Positions 1 to 7,969 of a stretch of DNA of 31,288 bases are shown one piece after another. The stretch is from DATEJJ01 sp039649115 (lineage in GTDB: Bacteria > Actinomycetota > Actinomycetes > Mycobacteriales > Micromonosporaceae). How positions within the stretch are numbered: position 1 is the first letter of the stretch; the number at the start of each line of letters is the position of its first letter. Below the pieces are notes generated by a model. That model made no database searches. It was not told the origin of the DNA and saw only the letters and a list, made by a program, of their open reading frames with translations. The stretch covers positions 1-31,288 of the forward strand of contig JBBWZQ010000041.1 in NCBI GenBank assembly GCA_039649115.1, read 5' to 3'. The position numbers and the translations under genes were made by a program.

Positions 1-1
1 C

Positions 2-556
2 ACGACGATGCGCGCGATCGCCCAGCGGGCGCAGGTCTCGGTCGAGACCGTGCACCTGACCGCCGCAAAGCGCGACCTGCTGCTGGCTGCGTTCACCCTC
101 GTCGTCACCGGCGACGACGGACCGGGCCGGCTGCTCGACCGTCCCGAGCCCAAGGCCATCCTCGACGACCCGGACCCGGTACGCCGGCTGCGGCGCCTGG
201 CCGACTTTGTCACGGGACTCAACACCCGGGTGATGCCGCTGTGGCGGGTATTCGAGCAGGCGGCCGCCGCCGACCCGCACATCGCCACCGAGTACGCGGA
301 CCTGATCACGCGAATGCGCAGCGAACTGCGTGATGCCCTGACGGCGCTCGCCGAGCGCGGCGACCTGCGCGACGACCGACCGATCGACGAACTGGCCGAC
401 CTGCTCTGGCTGCTGGCGCTACCCGACCAGCACTTCCGGCTCTGCGACCAGGCCGGCTGGAGCCTCGAGCGATACACGGCCTGGCTCGCCGAGAGCCTGC
501 TCGATCTGCTGCTGGCCGACCGGCGACCACCTCCGAGTCCGCGCAGCGCTCAATAG
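2..556 (+). CDS. TetR-family regulator, 5'-truncated by window edge
   Basis: The frame is open from base 2, so the true start lies outside the window; the first internal ATG is at 8. The visible N-terminus (MRAIAQRAQVSVETV) is the second half of a TetR_N helix-turn-helix, followed by an AKRDLLLAAF-type segment, so roughly the first 25-30 residues are missing. The remaining 155 or so residues are an all-helical ligand-binding domain ending in a Pro/Arg-rich tail. It should be a cytoplasmic one-component repressor; the ligand and target are not visible. It converges on the TetR gene at 730-1452 with a 173-base gap. Family assignment is firm from the HTH pattern; function is inferred. Confidence 0.85.
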   Translation, partial: TTMRAIAQRAQVSVETVHLTAAKRDLLLAAFTLVVTGDDGPGRLLDRPEPKAILDDPDPVRRLRRLADFVTGLNTRVMPLWRVFEQAAAADPHIATEYADLITRMRSELRDALTALAERGDLRDDRPIDELADLLWLLALPDQHFRLCDQAGWSLERYTAWLAESLLDLLLADRRPPPSPRSAQ

Positions 557-729
557 GCGGGTCGGCATACGGCTGCGACGAAAGACCTCCAATCAGCGCT
601 GGAGCAGTTCCGGGCCACCAATCCGGTGCACCGTCTCATGGGGAAGGTCGTACACCTGCTCGTGTTCCGCGTCATCGAGCAGCCCGGTGCGGTGTCTGCC
701 GGCCGGCGTCTGTAACCGTGTGAGTATTG

Positions 730-1452
730 TCAATCCATCGTTTCGGAGCGGGTCGTGGCAGCCGGTTCCGCCGGACGGACAGCCGTGGTCGGCGTCGCGC
801 GATTGCCGCCTCGCCCGATGTGGCGGTCGGCGGGGCGCGTACTGGCGCTTGGCGGCGGCGTGTCCGACGGCTGGTGTCCGATGACGGCCACGATTCCGGG
901 GTTGGCCATCGCGCCGTACATCTGCGCCACGTGGACCGGCCCGTGCGGGAAGCTTTGGTCGACCCACCAGGTGAGGATGCCGAGCAGTCCGCTGGTGTAG
1001 AACTCGGCGATCGCGTCGGCCGGGATCGGTGAGCCGCTGGCAGTCAGGTGCGGGGCGAGGTGCGCGCGCAGCGCGGCGGCGACGAGCGTGTGCAGGTGCC
1101 GGTAGACGATGGTGCCGCCGCCGTGTCCGCACAGCGCCTGGTAGATGCGGCGGTGCCGGTAGGCGTGCGCGAAGACCACGATGGAGGGTTGAGCCGGATC
1201 GCGTGGCTGGACGCCGGGCGTCATGGCGTCGAGGTCGCGGCGCAGATCCTCGCGCAGGTCGTCGAAGCAGGACAGCAGCAGCGCTTCCTTGTCCCGGAAG
1301 TGTGCGTAGAACGTGGACCGGCCGATATCGGCGCGGTCGAGGATGTCCTGCACGGTGGTTGCCTCGTAGCCCCGTTCGAGGATCAGGCCGATCAGCGCCT
1401 CGGTGAGGTTTCTGCGGGTGCGCCGCACGCGGCGGTCGCCAACCTCGGCCAT
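730..1452 (-). CDS. TetR/AcrR-family transcriptional regulator
   Basis: A 240-residue protein. The reading frame runs open far upstream, but ATG at 1452 is chosen because GAGGAGG lies 5 nt before it and the family homology (RRTRRNLTEALIGLI) begins just after. The N-terminal HTH is complete: ILERGYEATTVQDILDRADI followed by GRSTFYAHFRDKEALL. The C-terminal ligand domain is of the TetR_C type and ends in a low-complexity Arg/Ala/Pro tail of about 45 residues. It is divergent from the membrane protein at 1598, with about 145 bases between, so it probably represses that gene and itself. Ligand unknown. Confidence 0.92.
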   Translation of the reverse strand: MAEVGDRRVRRTRRNLTEALIGLILERGYEATTVQDILDRADIGRSTFYAHFRDKEALLLSCFDDLREDLRRDLDAMTPGVQPRDPAQPSIVVFAHAYRHRRIYQALCGHGGGTIVYRHLHTLVAAALRAHLAPHLTASGSPIPADAIAEFYTSGLLGILTWWVDQSFPHGPVHVAQMYGAMANPGIVAVIGHQPSDTPPPSASTRPADRHIGRGGNRATPTTAVRPAEPAATTRSETMD

Positions 1453-1597
1453 GGTTCCTCCTCGCGCTCCCGCACAGTTTTGCGGTTCTGTTCGGTACCG
1501 GACGCGGGCACCGCTTTGCCTGTTGACGCCTGGCGCGGTCGCCGCCACATAATCGAACACAGTGTACGGGAACGAACTCGTTGTTCGGGAGGCTGTC
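1453..1597. promoter_or_regulatory. Divergent TetR / membrane-protein promoter region
   Basis: This holds the promoters of two divergent genes. Visible elements: the perfect palindrome CGGTACCG at 1493-1500; TTGACG at 1523-1528 with CATAAT at 1548-1553 (19-nt spacer, a weak +-strand promoter candidate); and spaced GTTCG boxes (CGAAC at 1554 and 1573, GTTCG at 1583). A TetR dimer would be expected to bind one of these symmetric elements, but which one is a guess. Confidence 0.4.
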
Positions 1598-2344
1598 GTG
1601 GCTGATCTACCGCTCTCCGTCTGGACGCTGGTGCTGATCGGCGTCATCGGCATTCCCGCCACCACCGCCCTCGGCCTGTTCGCCTCGATGATTCGCGGGG
1701 ACCGGAACCCCCGGGTGGCGGGGACCGTGGCCGCCGGCTTCGCCGCGGTCTGGGCGGCGTGGATCGTCGTCAGCGCGGTACTCGCCGACGATGGCGCGTA
1801 CCGCCAGTCCGTATCCCAGAACCGTGCGTGGATCGGCGTTGCCGCGGGCGGTGCGCTCGTCGCCGCGCTGCTTGGCACCGCGATCCCGGCGGTGGGCAAG
1901 GCTCTGCGCGGGCCTGGTTCACTGGCCCGGCTCACTGTTCCGCACACCTTCCGGGTGGTCGGCGCCGCGTTCATCGTGGTCATGGCGCTGGGCAAGCTGC
2001 CGGCCGCGTTCGCCCTGCCGGCCGGCCTGGGTGACATCGCCGTCGGTATCGCGGCCCCGTTCATCGCCCGACGGCTCGCCGTCGGCGACCGCACCGGCGC
2101 GATCTGGTTCAACATCCTGGGCATCCTTGACCTCATCGTCGCGGTCAGCATTGGATTCCTCGCCGGCCTGGGCCCCAGTCGGCTGTTGGACGTCTCCCCG
2201 TCGACCGCCGACGTGGCGCTGCTGCCCCTGGCGCTGATCCCCACCACGGCGGTGCCGCTCGCGTTGGCATTACACGTCACGTCGCTGATCCGGCTGCGCG
2301 CCGCACCTGTGCGAGTCCCACACACGCCCGCCGTGCCGGCCTGA
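1598..2344 (+). CDS. Polytopic membrane protein of unknown function
   Basis: A 248-residue protein. GTG at 1598 is preferred over GTG at 1562 because GGGAGG sits 5 nt upstream and the first membrane helix starts directly after it. Six or seven hydrophobic segments are visible, beginning near residues 6, 38, 78, 112, 165 and 197, with short Arg-containing loops. No catalytic or transport motif was recognised. The arrangement (membrane protein divergent from a TetR gene) is the usual one for a TetR-controlled efflux or membrane-stress gene, but its length and helix pattern do not match a classical MFS or SMR pump. Function is left open. Confidence 0.8.
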   Translation: MADLPLSVWTLVLIGVIGIPATTALGLFASMIRGDRNPRVAGTVAAGFAAVWAAWIVVSAVLADDGAYRQSVSQNRAWIGVAAGGALVAALLGTAIPAVGKALRGPGSLARLTVPHTFRVVGAAFIVVMALGKLPAAFALPAGLGDIAVGIAAPFIARRLAVGDRTGAIWFNILGILDLIVAVSIGFLAGLGPSRLLDVSPSTADVALLPLALIPTTAVPLALALHVTSLIRLRAAPVRVPHTPAVPA

Positions 2345-2435
2345 CCTGCCAAAGACGCTCTCGATGCTGCACCCCGTGCAGTCCTGCTCGGCCTGACCAC
2401 CCGCCCGGGCCGTTACCAGCGCCCCCGCCCGCCCG

Positions 2436-2851
2436 TTGCGCGGCATCCACACCCGGCTGCTCGCCGACGTCGTGGCCGCGAACCTGCCCGCAGGCACCCG
2501 CATCCTGGACGTGGGCACCGTCCCCATCGACCTGGCCACCACCGCACCCCGGGTAGTCGTCGACGGCCTCGACCTGTCCACCCAGATGGTCGAGCGCGCG
2601 AGGGCGGCAGCGCGTGTCGCCGGCTGCGGCGACCGGGGTCACGTTTCGTCACCGCCGACGCCAGGGACCTGCCGTTCCCGGACTGCTCGTTCGATCTGAT
2701 CGCGTCATCGATGAGCCAGCACCACTGGTCAGACGTGCCGGCGGTCGTCGGCGAGATACACCGGGTGCTGCGATCCGGTGGCAGCGCGTGGATCTACGAC
2801 GCCCGGCCCATGCTGCACCGCACTGTGTGCCACTCCAGCAAGGTAGCGTGA
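2436..2851 (+). pseudogene. Class I SAM methyltransferase relic, two frameshifts, 5' and 3' truncated
   Basis: Homology runs through three frames. From about 2436 frame 3 reads a HTRLLADVVAANLP lead-in, a Rossmann motif I (RILDVGT) and DGLDLSTQMVERARA. Near 2636 one extra G (cggggt) and near 2646 one extra T (gttt) shift it, after which frame 2 reads VTADARDLPFPDCSFDLIAS, then HHWSDV and EIHRVLRSGG, ending at TGA 2849-2851. Removing the two bases restores a canonical ubiE-like core. There is no ATG or RBS (only TTG at 2436) and the family's C-terminal third is absent, so this is a decayed fragment. It meets the DUF574 gene tail-to-tail. Confidence 0.75.
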
Positions 2852-3718
2852 TCGTGCGGGCGGCCCTGACCACTGATCGTTGTCGGTCTGACCCCATTCG
2901 GGCGTCCACACGAGACCGGGCTCCACAAATTCGAAGTCGCCGAAGAACGCGGCAATTTCGTCGCGGGTGCGCAGGTGCGCCGCGGTCGCGGTCTGCGCAT
3001 AGTTGCGCACCACCTCCTGTATTCCGGGATCGTCGAGCTCGTCACAGCCGTGGGAAACAACCAGCAGAGATCCGGGCGGAAGTTGCCTGCGATAGAACTC
3101 CATCGCGATCTCGGGCTCTCGTTCGGGAGCGATGAAATGCAGCATCGCAACCACCAACAAGCAGATCGGCTCTGCGGGATCGATCACTCCCGTGTTGCGA
3201 ACGTGGCGCCACAGGGTGCGGTATTCGAGGTAGTCCGCACATACGGCACGGTGCCGTCGGGTGTCGGCCGTGCCGGCAAGGAGCACGTCGGCGTGCGCGT
3301 GCGCGACGGGCTCGTTGTCCACGTAGACGACCCGGCATTGGCCCGGGGCGTGCCGATCGGCGACCTCGTGAACATTGCCGCCGGTCGGAAGCCCGGAGCC
3401 GATGTCGACGAACTGACGTATCCCACGGCTGACCGCGTAACGGACGGCGCGGCCGAGGAAACTGCGGTTGGCGATCATCGCTTCCCGCAGGTCGGGCATC
3501 ACCTCGAGTTGACGGTCTGCGAACTCGCGGTCAACGCCGAAATGGTGGCTTCCCCCCAGAATGCAGTCATAAACCCGGGCCGCGCTCGGTCGGTCAAAGT
3601 TTTGGCGCAACAATTCCAAGGATGTGTGGACGCTCGGGTCGAGTGCTGTGGCACGTTGGGAGAGCCCGGCGATGCGATCGAAGTCGTCAAGACCCGACCC
3701 GGTGCCTGTACTGGTCAT
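2729..3718 (-). CDS. DUF574 SAM-dependent methyltransferase (Methyltransf_19), read-through C-terminus
   Basis: Actinobacterial DUF574 family, Rossmann-fold SAM-binding proteins of unknown substrate. Visible: ARVYDCILGGSHHFGVDRE, the SAM loop FVDIGSGLPTGGNVHEVA, VVYVDNEPVAHAHADVLL, and the terminal WTPEW...SRYLAGVAH. The family normally ends about there (near 2825), but this frame continues about 30 residues antisense through the methyltransferase relic to a stop at 2729, so the native stop seems to have been lost at a rearrangement junction. ATG 3718 is chosen; TTG 3724 is in frame and nearer to the AGGGAG ribosome site. A small ORF with a perfect SD overlaps its start. Confidence 0.85.
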   Translation of the reverse strand: MTSTGTGSGLDDFDRIAGLSQRATALDPSVHTSLELLRQNFDRPSAARVYDCILGGSHHFGVDREFADRQLEVMPDLREAMIANRSFLGRAVRYAVSRGIRQFVDIGSGLPTGGNVHEVADRHAPGQCRVVYVDNEPVAHAHADVLLAGTADTRRHRAVCADYLEYRTLWRHVRNTGVIDPAEPICLLVVAMLHFIAPEREPEIAMEFYRRQLPPGSLLVVSHGCDELDDPGIQEVVRNYAQTATAAHLRTRDEIAAFFGDFEFVEPGLVWTPEWGQTDNDQWSGPPARSRYLAGVAHSAVQHGPGVVDPRAATGSQHPVYLADDRRHV

Positions 3719-3806
3719 CGTCAATCAGCTCCCTGTGGGAGAGGAAAGTGGTGGCCGACGCTGGAGCTTCCTTCTTCCGGCGGCTGGTGAGCAGCGGTTG
3801 TGTCAT
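3687..3806 (-). CDS. Small hypothetical protein (39 aa) upstream of and overlapping the DUF574 gene
   Basis: A 39-codon frame preceded by AGGAGG exactly 5 nt before the ATG at 3806, the best Shine-Dalgarno in this part of the window. The product is polar and charged (MTQPLLTSRRKKEAPAS...), with no membrane segment and no recognised motif. It runs 32 bases into the DUF574 gene in another frame, an arrangement that suggests translational coupling or a leader ORF. There is no homology I can name; support is the ribosome-binding site and position only. Confidence 0.45.
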   Translation of the reverse strand: MTQPLLTSRRKKEAPASATTFLSHRELIDDDQYRHRVGS

Positions 3807-4021
3807 GTCGCCCTCCTTGGCGGCGACGGCGCGTGCTGTCACGTGGCGAGCCGCCCTGTCAAGGCTGACGTCCGGGGGGTGGTGTGTCTTTACGGCCAGC
3901 GGCCATTGTGCCTACCGGCTGGCTGGAATCGTGGGTTTGGTGCCACCGACCCTGATGAGGGATATCGGCCGGCCAGGGCGCGCCCCGCCGCCGATTCACG
4001 GGCAGCAGAAAAGGTGGCCCC

Positions 4022-4171
4022 GTGGAAGACGAGCACCACGACCGAGGCGACCTGGCCACGATGTCCGAGCCTCAAGTGATCGTCGAGGAGGCCGGGTCCA
4101 CCGTGGACGAATCTGAGCAGGATGCGGCCGGAGCTTCCGCACGTCGCGTCGTACTTGATGTTGCGTGGTGA
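4022..4171 (+). CDS. Possible small acidic protein (49 aa)
   Basis: GTG start with AAGGTGG 4 nt upstream. The product begins VEDEHHDRGDLATM, is rich in Asp/Glu for about 35 residues, and ends in a basic-hydrophobic RRVVLDVAW. No family recognised. Codon third positions are G/C rich, as in real genes here, but the length is short enough to be chance. It lies alone between the DUF574 gene and the secreted chitinase. Confidence 0.3.
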   Translation: MEDEHHDRGDLATMSEPQVIVEEAGSTVDESEQDAAGASARRVVLDVAW

Positions 4172-4590
4172 CGGATGCGGCCATGCCGCCTTCCGGTTAG
4201 CGGGTATGACCATTTCCGGTTCGCTGTAGTTCGCTGGTCACGTTGACTGTGAAGACGGCCGTCGGCAGAGATTCCATACTCAGGTGGCCGATGTCTATTC
4301 CCGCGGCACCCGCCCCCGATCATTGGAGAACGCCGTGACCGCTGTGCCGTCCCGCGGCGTCTGCTGACCCCCGTCCATCTGAATCACGCTCGGTCGTCGA
4401 GACGCTGAGCGTCGCCCAAGTCCACGGACGTAACCACGATCTACGGCTGGACCGCCATCGCTTTCGTTTCGATTAAGAAGAGATGCGATGTGTCTGCATG
4501 GGTTTCTCACCACGGACGCGATGAGCCTGGATCGGGTTCGATCGAACGAGGATGTCGTCGAGCAAATTCCATCCGAGAGGAATGCCAACC
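4172..4590 (+). promoter_or_regulatory. Upstream region of the secreted nuclease-lectin-chitinase, with 12-bp palindrome
   Basis: About 420 bases with no convincing gene; local A+T is higher than in the neighbouring genes. The clearest element is the perfect palindrome GTTCGATCGAAC at 4536-4547, 43 bases before the start codon, a candidate operator. No good -35/-10 pair with 16-19 nt spacing was found. I looked for, and did not see, the DasR-type or 12-bp direct-repeat elements known from Streptomyces chitinase promoters. Confidence 0.35.
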
Positions 4591-7500
4591 ATGTCTGGAT
4601 TGAGACCCGGGCGACCGTTCCCGGTCATCGGGCTGGTCGCGGCCCTGGCGCTGAGCCTGCTGACTGCGGTGAGCCTGCTGACCCCGCAGCGAGCCTTCGC
4701 CGCGCTGGGTGACGTGCCGCTGATCACCTACAACATGCAGGGCCAGAGCACCGGGATGGACAGCAAGTGGACCACCACCATCGCCACGTACGCGAACCAG
4801 GCCGAGATCGTAATGCTTCAGGAAGCGGGAGCCAACCCGCCGACCGACGCTCCTGGCACGCAGCGGCAGACCCTCAGCGGCAACCAACTGGCGAACGGCG
4901 GCGCCGGTCTGCCCCCCGGGCGCGGAGGCCAGGTGATCCAAAGCCAGTGGCGCAACGGATACGCCACCCAGGAGGTGTACTTCCTGCAGACCGATCGCGC
5001 CGGGGGGCTGTGGCAGGGCGGCCGTGTCAACCTGGCCATCGTCACGCAACGGCCGGCCGACGCGGTTGTGGCGTTGCCCAATCCTCTGTGGTCTGCGGGG
5101 ACCAACGAGCGCCCCAGGGCGACGCTGGGTGTCCTATTCAGTGGCGTCTGGTACTTCAATCTGCATGCCCTGTCAGGCGGGGGTGGCGACGCCCCGGGCC
5201 TGCTGAACAGTATCAGTAGTTTCGTCACTGGGCGCGGGCTCAACGAGACGTGGGTCGCCCTCGGCGACTTCAACCGCGCCCCGGCCACCATGCAAACGCT
5301 TCCAGCCGGGGCCCGCATCTACAACAGCGGGCAGCCGACCCAGCAGTCGGGGGGTGAGCTGGACTACGCGGTCAATGCAAGCGCGGTGGGCGGCGTCATG
5401 GTCAGCCGGCTGCCCGGGGCGTCCTCGGACCACTACGCGGTCGGCGTCGGTTCGATGCGTGCCGCGGCCGAACCGACCCCCCTGTTCAACACTCCTCACC
5501 AGGCGATAGAGAGCATGCAGGCCGGGGGCGTGCTCGACGCGAATGGACAGGGCACCGCCAACTTCACACTCATCGACAGCTACGTCCGCAACGGCCAGAG
5601 CAACCAGAGCTGGACGGTCGAGGCCTACAACGACCACTCGGTGAGGTTCCTGGGCACGGGCAGCGGCCGCTGCATCGACATCACCAACAGCAACCAGAAC
5701 CCTGGCGCCGGAACGTCGCTGTCACTCTACGACTGCAGCGATCAGTCCAGCCAGCGCTGGATGCCGCAATACCTGGGTGACAACGAGTATCAACTGCACA
5801 GTCTGCTGCTGCCCAGCCTGTGCATGAACATCCGGGGCGGTCAGACCGACCCCAGCGCCGCCGTGGACCTCATCCTGTACGGGTGCCAGAACACCCCCAA
5901 CGAACGCTTCGCGTTCACGCCGGCCGACCCTTCCCCCAATGCCAGCCAGTGGCCGGTGGACCTGTCGCAGTACGTGTACGGACCGACCAGTCTGGAGAAC
6001 GTCTCGGACGGCGCCATCATGGACGTCCGCGGCAACGCGACGGCCGACAACTCGCCGGTTGTCTCCTACTTCCGTATCGGCGGCCTCAACCAGGGCTGGA
6101 ACCTCAACTGGGTGGACAGCCAAACCGTGTCCTTCCAGGGTGTGGGCAGCGCCCGCTGCCTCGACATCCACAACAGCACCGCGGTCAGCCCCGGACAGGA
6201 CCTGGTCATCTTCGACTGCGCCACCCAGCAGAGCCAGCAATGGCGTGTCACGCAGCTCAGCAACGCAACCGAGCAGATGGTGAATGTCGCCTATCCGAGC
6301 CTGTGCATGGATGTCTCGGGTGGGAACAATACGAACCTGGTGGTCAACACCTGCTCCTCGGCCGCCAGCCAGCAGTGGCTGTTCACATCGTTCGACCCGA
6401 CCGGCGCACCGACGCCCGACCAGGACTGGGACCACGACCCCTCCGACCTGTTGGTGCTACCGCCCAATCCCGGCCAGCCGGCCCAGCGGATCGCGTACTA
6501 CCCCAGCTGGTCGATCTACGCCAACGCCTTCTACCCCAAGAACCTGGACACCCAGGGAATCGCGGGGAAGCTGACCACACTGAACTACGCGTTCGAGAAC
6601 ATCGATCCAGTCAACCTGACCTGTTTCGCGGCGAACCAGGCGGCGTCGACCGACCCCAACACCACCACCGGAAACGACGGATCGTCGGACGCCTGGGCGG
6701 ACTACCAGACGGGCTACACCTCGTCGAACAGTGTCGACGGGAGCACCGACGCCTACGCCCAGCCGCTGAAGGGCAACTTCAACCAGCTCAAGGAGTTGAA
6801 GGCCAAATACCCGAACCTGAAGATTCAGGTGTCCCTGGGCGGCTGGACCTACTCGAAGTTCTTTTCCGACGTGGCCGCCTCCGACGCCTCCCGCAAGAAG
6901 TTCGTCAGCTCGTGCATCGACATGTACATCAAGGGCAACCTGCCGGTGCTGGATGGTAGCCCAGCCGGCGGTCAGGGCGTGGCCGCCGGGATTTTCAGCG
7001 GGTTCGACATCGACTGGGAGTTCCCGGCGAGCGCGAACGGGCATCCCGGCAACCACTACGGGCCGCAGGACACAGCCAACTACACCCTGCTGCTCGCCGA
7101 GTTCCGCAACGAACTCAACGCCCTCGGCGCCGGATACACACTCACCGCCGCGCTGCCCTCAGGGCCCAGCGACATCAACAACATCGAGGTTGCCAGCGTC
7201 AGCCAGTACCTCGACTTCGGCGATGTCATGTCCTACGACATGCACGGCGCCTGGGAGACAACCGGCCCGACCAACTTCCAGGCACCCCTGTACGACTCAT
7301 CCTCGAGTCCGGCCGCCGGAAGCGGACTCACCGTGAACGACGCCATCAACCACTACCTGATGAGTGGCTTCCCCTCCGACAAACTCATCATGGGAGTTCC
7401 GCTCTATGGACGAGGATGGACAGGGGTACCGGACAACGGTGCACACGGCCTGTACCAGACCGCGACCGGACCAACCGACGCCTACTCCTACTCCCAGCAA

Positions 7501-7743
7501 CCAGGGGTGGCGATGTACAAGGAACTCGAATCGGCCGGGAAGCTGGCCAACGTTTACTTCGACCCGAACTCCCAGAGCTCCTGGGTCTACGACGGGACCA
7601 ACCTCTGGAGCACCGAAACAGCCCAGTCACTCGCATACAAACGGCAGTACATCAAGGACAAGGGCCTAGCCGGAGTCATGATGTACTCGCTGGAGGCCGA
7701 TGATCCATCCAGCACCCTGGTCAACGCCGCCACCGGCTCCTAA
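4591..7743 (+). CDS. Secreted CdtB-like nuclease / tandem ricin-type lectin / GH18 chitinase fusion
   Basis: A 1050-residue exported protein. ATG 4591 follows GAGAGG and precedes a Sec signal peptide (basic start, hydrophobic core about 12-31, AFA cleavage near 37). Residues about 40-290 are a DNase I/CdtB-like phosphoesterase with its active-site set visible: E78 in LQEAG, H192 in LHA, D226/N228 in GDFN and D280-H281 in SSDHY. Residues about 295-447 and 460-602 are two ricin B-type lectin domains with QxW repeats. Residues about 630-1050 are a GH18 chitinase with SLGGW, GFDIDWE (catalytic E810) and MSYDMHG. The first Asp of DxxDxDxE is Ser803; the Asp-Asp-Glu core is intact. It is monocistronic and followed by a strong terminator. 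Inferred role: toxin or antagonism factor against chitin-containing organisms (fungi, arthropods). Confidence 0.9.
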   Translation: MSGLRPGRPFPVIGLVAALALSLLTAVSLLTPQRAFAALGDVPLITYNMQGQSTGMDSKWTTTIATYANQAEIVMLQEAGANPPTDAPGTQRQTLSGNQLANGGAGLPPGRGGQVIQSQWRNGYATQEVYFLQTDRAGGLWQGGRVNLAIVTQRPADAVVALPNPLWSAGTNERPRATLGVLFSGVWYFNLHALSGGGGDAPGLLNSISSFVTGRGLNETWVALGDFNRAPATMQTLPAGARIYNSGQPTQQSGGELDYAVNASAVGGVMVSRLPGASSDHYAVGVGSMRAAAEPTPLFNTPHQAIESMQAGGVLDANGQGTANFTLIDSYVRNGQSNQSWTVEAYNDHSVRFLGTGSGRCIDITNSNQNPGAGTSLSLYDCSDQSSQRWMPQYLGDNEYQLHSLLLPSLCMNIRGGQTDPSAAVDLILYGCQNTPNERFAFTPADPSPNASQWPVDLSQYVYGPTSLENVSDGAIMDVRGNATADNSPVVSYFRIGGLNQGWNLNWVDSQTVSFQGVGSARCLDIHNSTAVSPGQDLVIFDCATQQSQQWRVTQLSNATEQMVNVAYPSLCMDVSGGNNTNLVVNTCSSAASQQWLFTSFDPTGAPTPDQDWDHDPSDLLVLPPNPGQPAQRIAYYPSWSIYANAFYPKNLDTQGIAGKLTTLNYAFENIDPVNLTCFAANQAASTDPNTTTGNDGSSDAWADYQTGYTSSNSVDGSTDAYAQPLKGNFNQLKELKAKYPNLKIQVSLGGWTYSKFFSDVAASDASRKKFVSSCIDMYIKGNLPVLDGSPAGGQGVAAGIFSGFDIDWEFPASANGHPGNHYGPQDTANYTLLLAEFRNELNALGAGYTLTAALPSGPSDINNIEVASVSQYLDFGDVMSYDMHGAWETTGPTNFQAPLYDSSSSPAAGSGLTVNDAINHYLMSGFPSDKLIMGVPLYGRGWTGVPDNGAHGLYQTATGPTDAYSYSQQPGVAMYKELESAGKLANVYFDPNSQSSWVYDGTNLWSTETAQSLAYKRQYIKDKGLAGVMMYSLEADDPSSTLVNAATGS

Positions 7744-7760
7744 ACGCCAAATCGGCGTAA

Positions 7761-7777
7761 CACGTGATCATCACGTG
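7761..7777. repeat. 17-bp perfect palindrome downstream of chitinase gene
   Basis: CACGTGATCATCACGTG, two 8-bp arms around one central base, 17 bases after the stop codon. The loop is too small for an efficient RNA hairpin, so a dimeric protein site is as likely as a transcript-end structure. No regulator is assigned. Confidence 0.4.
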
Positions 7778-7798
7778 GCGGCGAGCAGTCCGGACAAG

Positions 7799-7827
7799 CG
7801 CTCGGCTGGGCCCCGCCCAGCCGAGCG
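7799..7827 (+). terminator. Strong hairpin terminator after the chitinase fusion
   Basis: A perfect 13-bp G+C-rich stem (CGCTCGGCTGGGC / GCCCAGCCGAGCG) with a 3-nt loop, 55 bases after the stop. There is no U-tract, as is common for actinomycete terminators. It lies between the + strand chitinase and the convergent AraC gene, so it can act on both strands. Confidence 0.75.
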
Positions 7828-7969
7828 TCGGCGTGTATTCGCCTGGGCGATGGGTTGTGTTCTGGTACGACGTCGAGTGGCGGGTTTCTCAGTCTGCGCA
7901 TCGTGTGTGGGAGCCAGATCGTCGCAGAGAGGCTGTTCAACGAAGGTCGGGGGATGTGTCCGCGACCCG

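Noticed and set aside
593..729. Short coding-like stretch on + (LQSALEQFRATNPVHRL) between the two TetR genes
   Set aside because: It looks slightly like the start of an alpha/beta hydrolase, but it is under 50 codons, has no RBS or further homology, and chance cannot be excluded.
1453..2400. N-terminal extension of the minus-strand TetR frame to 2400
   Set aside because: It runs antisense through the membrane protein, is Ala/Thr/Arg low-complexity, and a strong RBS with a TetR-typical start exists at 1452.
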